A DNA stretch of 5,329 nt. Source: Xanthobacteraceae bacterium (GTDB lineage: Bacteria > Pseudomonadota > Alphaproteobacteria > Rhizobiales > Xanthobacteraceae). Each line of letters starts with the position of its first letter. The stretch's first letter is position 1. The DNA is taken from positions 1-5,329 of the forward strand of contig JASHRY010000104.1 in NCBI GenBank assembly GCA_030037105.1, given 5' to 3'. A program made the position numbers and the translations under genes. The notes beneath the pieces are model-generated. The model was not told the origin of the DNA and did not search any database. It worked only from the letters and a program-made list of their open reading frames with translations. Positions 5,261 to 5,329 of this stretch are shown here, piece after piece.

Positions 5261-5329
5261 TAGCGCGTATTGCACAGCCATGGCGGGGTCCTTGGCGGCG
5301 ACAAGGCGAGCAAGATCGACAAGCACCTT
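5258..5329 (-). CDS. C-terminal 23 codons of an unidentified gene cut by the right edge
   Basis: Reading the minus strand in from the right edge, one frame gives KVLVDLARLVAAKDP, then AMAVQYAL and a TGA at 5258-5260. The stretch looks like the end of an amphipathic helix and its codons are mostly, not strongly, G/C-ending (15 of 23 third positions). The other minus-strand frames give Arg/Cys-rich text typical of shadows. It lies upstream of hspQ in the same orientation and may share its transcript. The product cannot be named from 23 residues, and a chance open stretch cannot be ruled out. Confidence 0.42.
   Translation of the reverse strand, partial: KVLVDLARLVAAKDPAMAVQYAL

Overview
The window comes from a GC-rich alphaproteobacterium. 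The best guess is the Rhizobiales, in or near Bradyrhizobium, Rhodopseudomonas and Pseudolabrys. The grounds are an IalB-family protein, an alphaproteobacterial-type HspQ, a family-5 solute-binding protein that closely resembles stand-alone proteins I recall from Bradyrhizobium, and two copies of a palindromic repeat with the GGAAAACCGGTT...TTTTCC core common in Rhizobiales genomes. The family assignments come from reading the translations; no database search was possible.

Layout, left to right. (1) Positions 1-1557, minus strand: a 3'-truncated gene for an acyl-CoA synthetase-like protein of the adenylate-forming (ANL) superfamily. It is open for 519 codons and runs off the left edge. Its fold-level landmarks are recognisable, but its nucleotide-binding motifs look badly eroded. 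(2) Positions 1554-3401, minus strand: an exported 615-aa family-5 (peptide/oligopeptide-type) substrate-binding protein. Its TGA overlaps the ATG of the ANL gene in an ATGA junction, so the two form a coupled operon. (3) Positions 3402-3716: a divergent intergenic region with a hairpin directly in front of each gene and an 11-bp direct repeat shared by both hairpins. (4) Positions 3717-4637, plus strand: a secreted IalB-domain protein with an added Lys/Ala/Pro/Gln-rich N-terminal linker and a charged helical C-terminus, followed at once by a strong intrinsic terminator. (5) Positions 4676-5260: hspQ on the minus strand, with one copy of the 44-bp palindrome beyond each end. (6) Positions 5258-5329, minus strand: the last 23 codons of an unidentified gene cut by the right edge.

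How the genes relate. The binding protein and the ANL-like protein are translationally coupled and probably serve one pathway, though no permease or ATPase gene lies in the window. The IalB protein is transcribed divergently from them and converges on hspQ, which encodes a small protease-adaptor/DNA-binding protein. No tRNA, rRNA, CRISPR array, transposase or phage gene is visible. The most unusual content is the apparently non-catalytic ANL homologue tied to an orphan binding protein, and the paired hairpins with a shared motif in the divergent control region.
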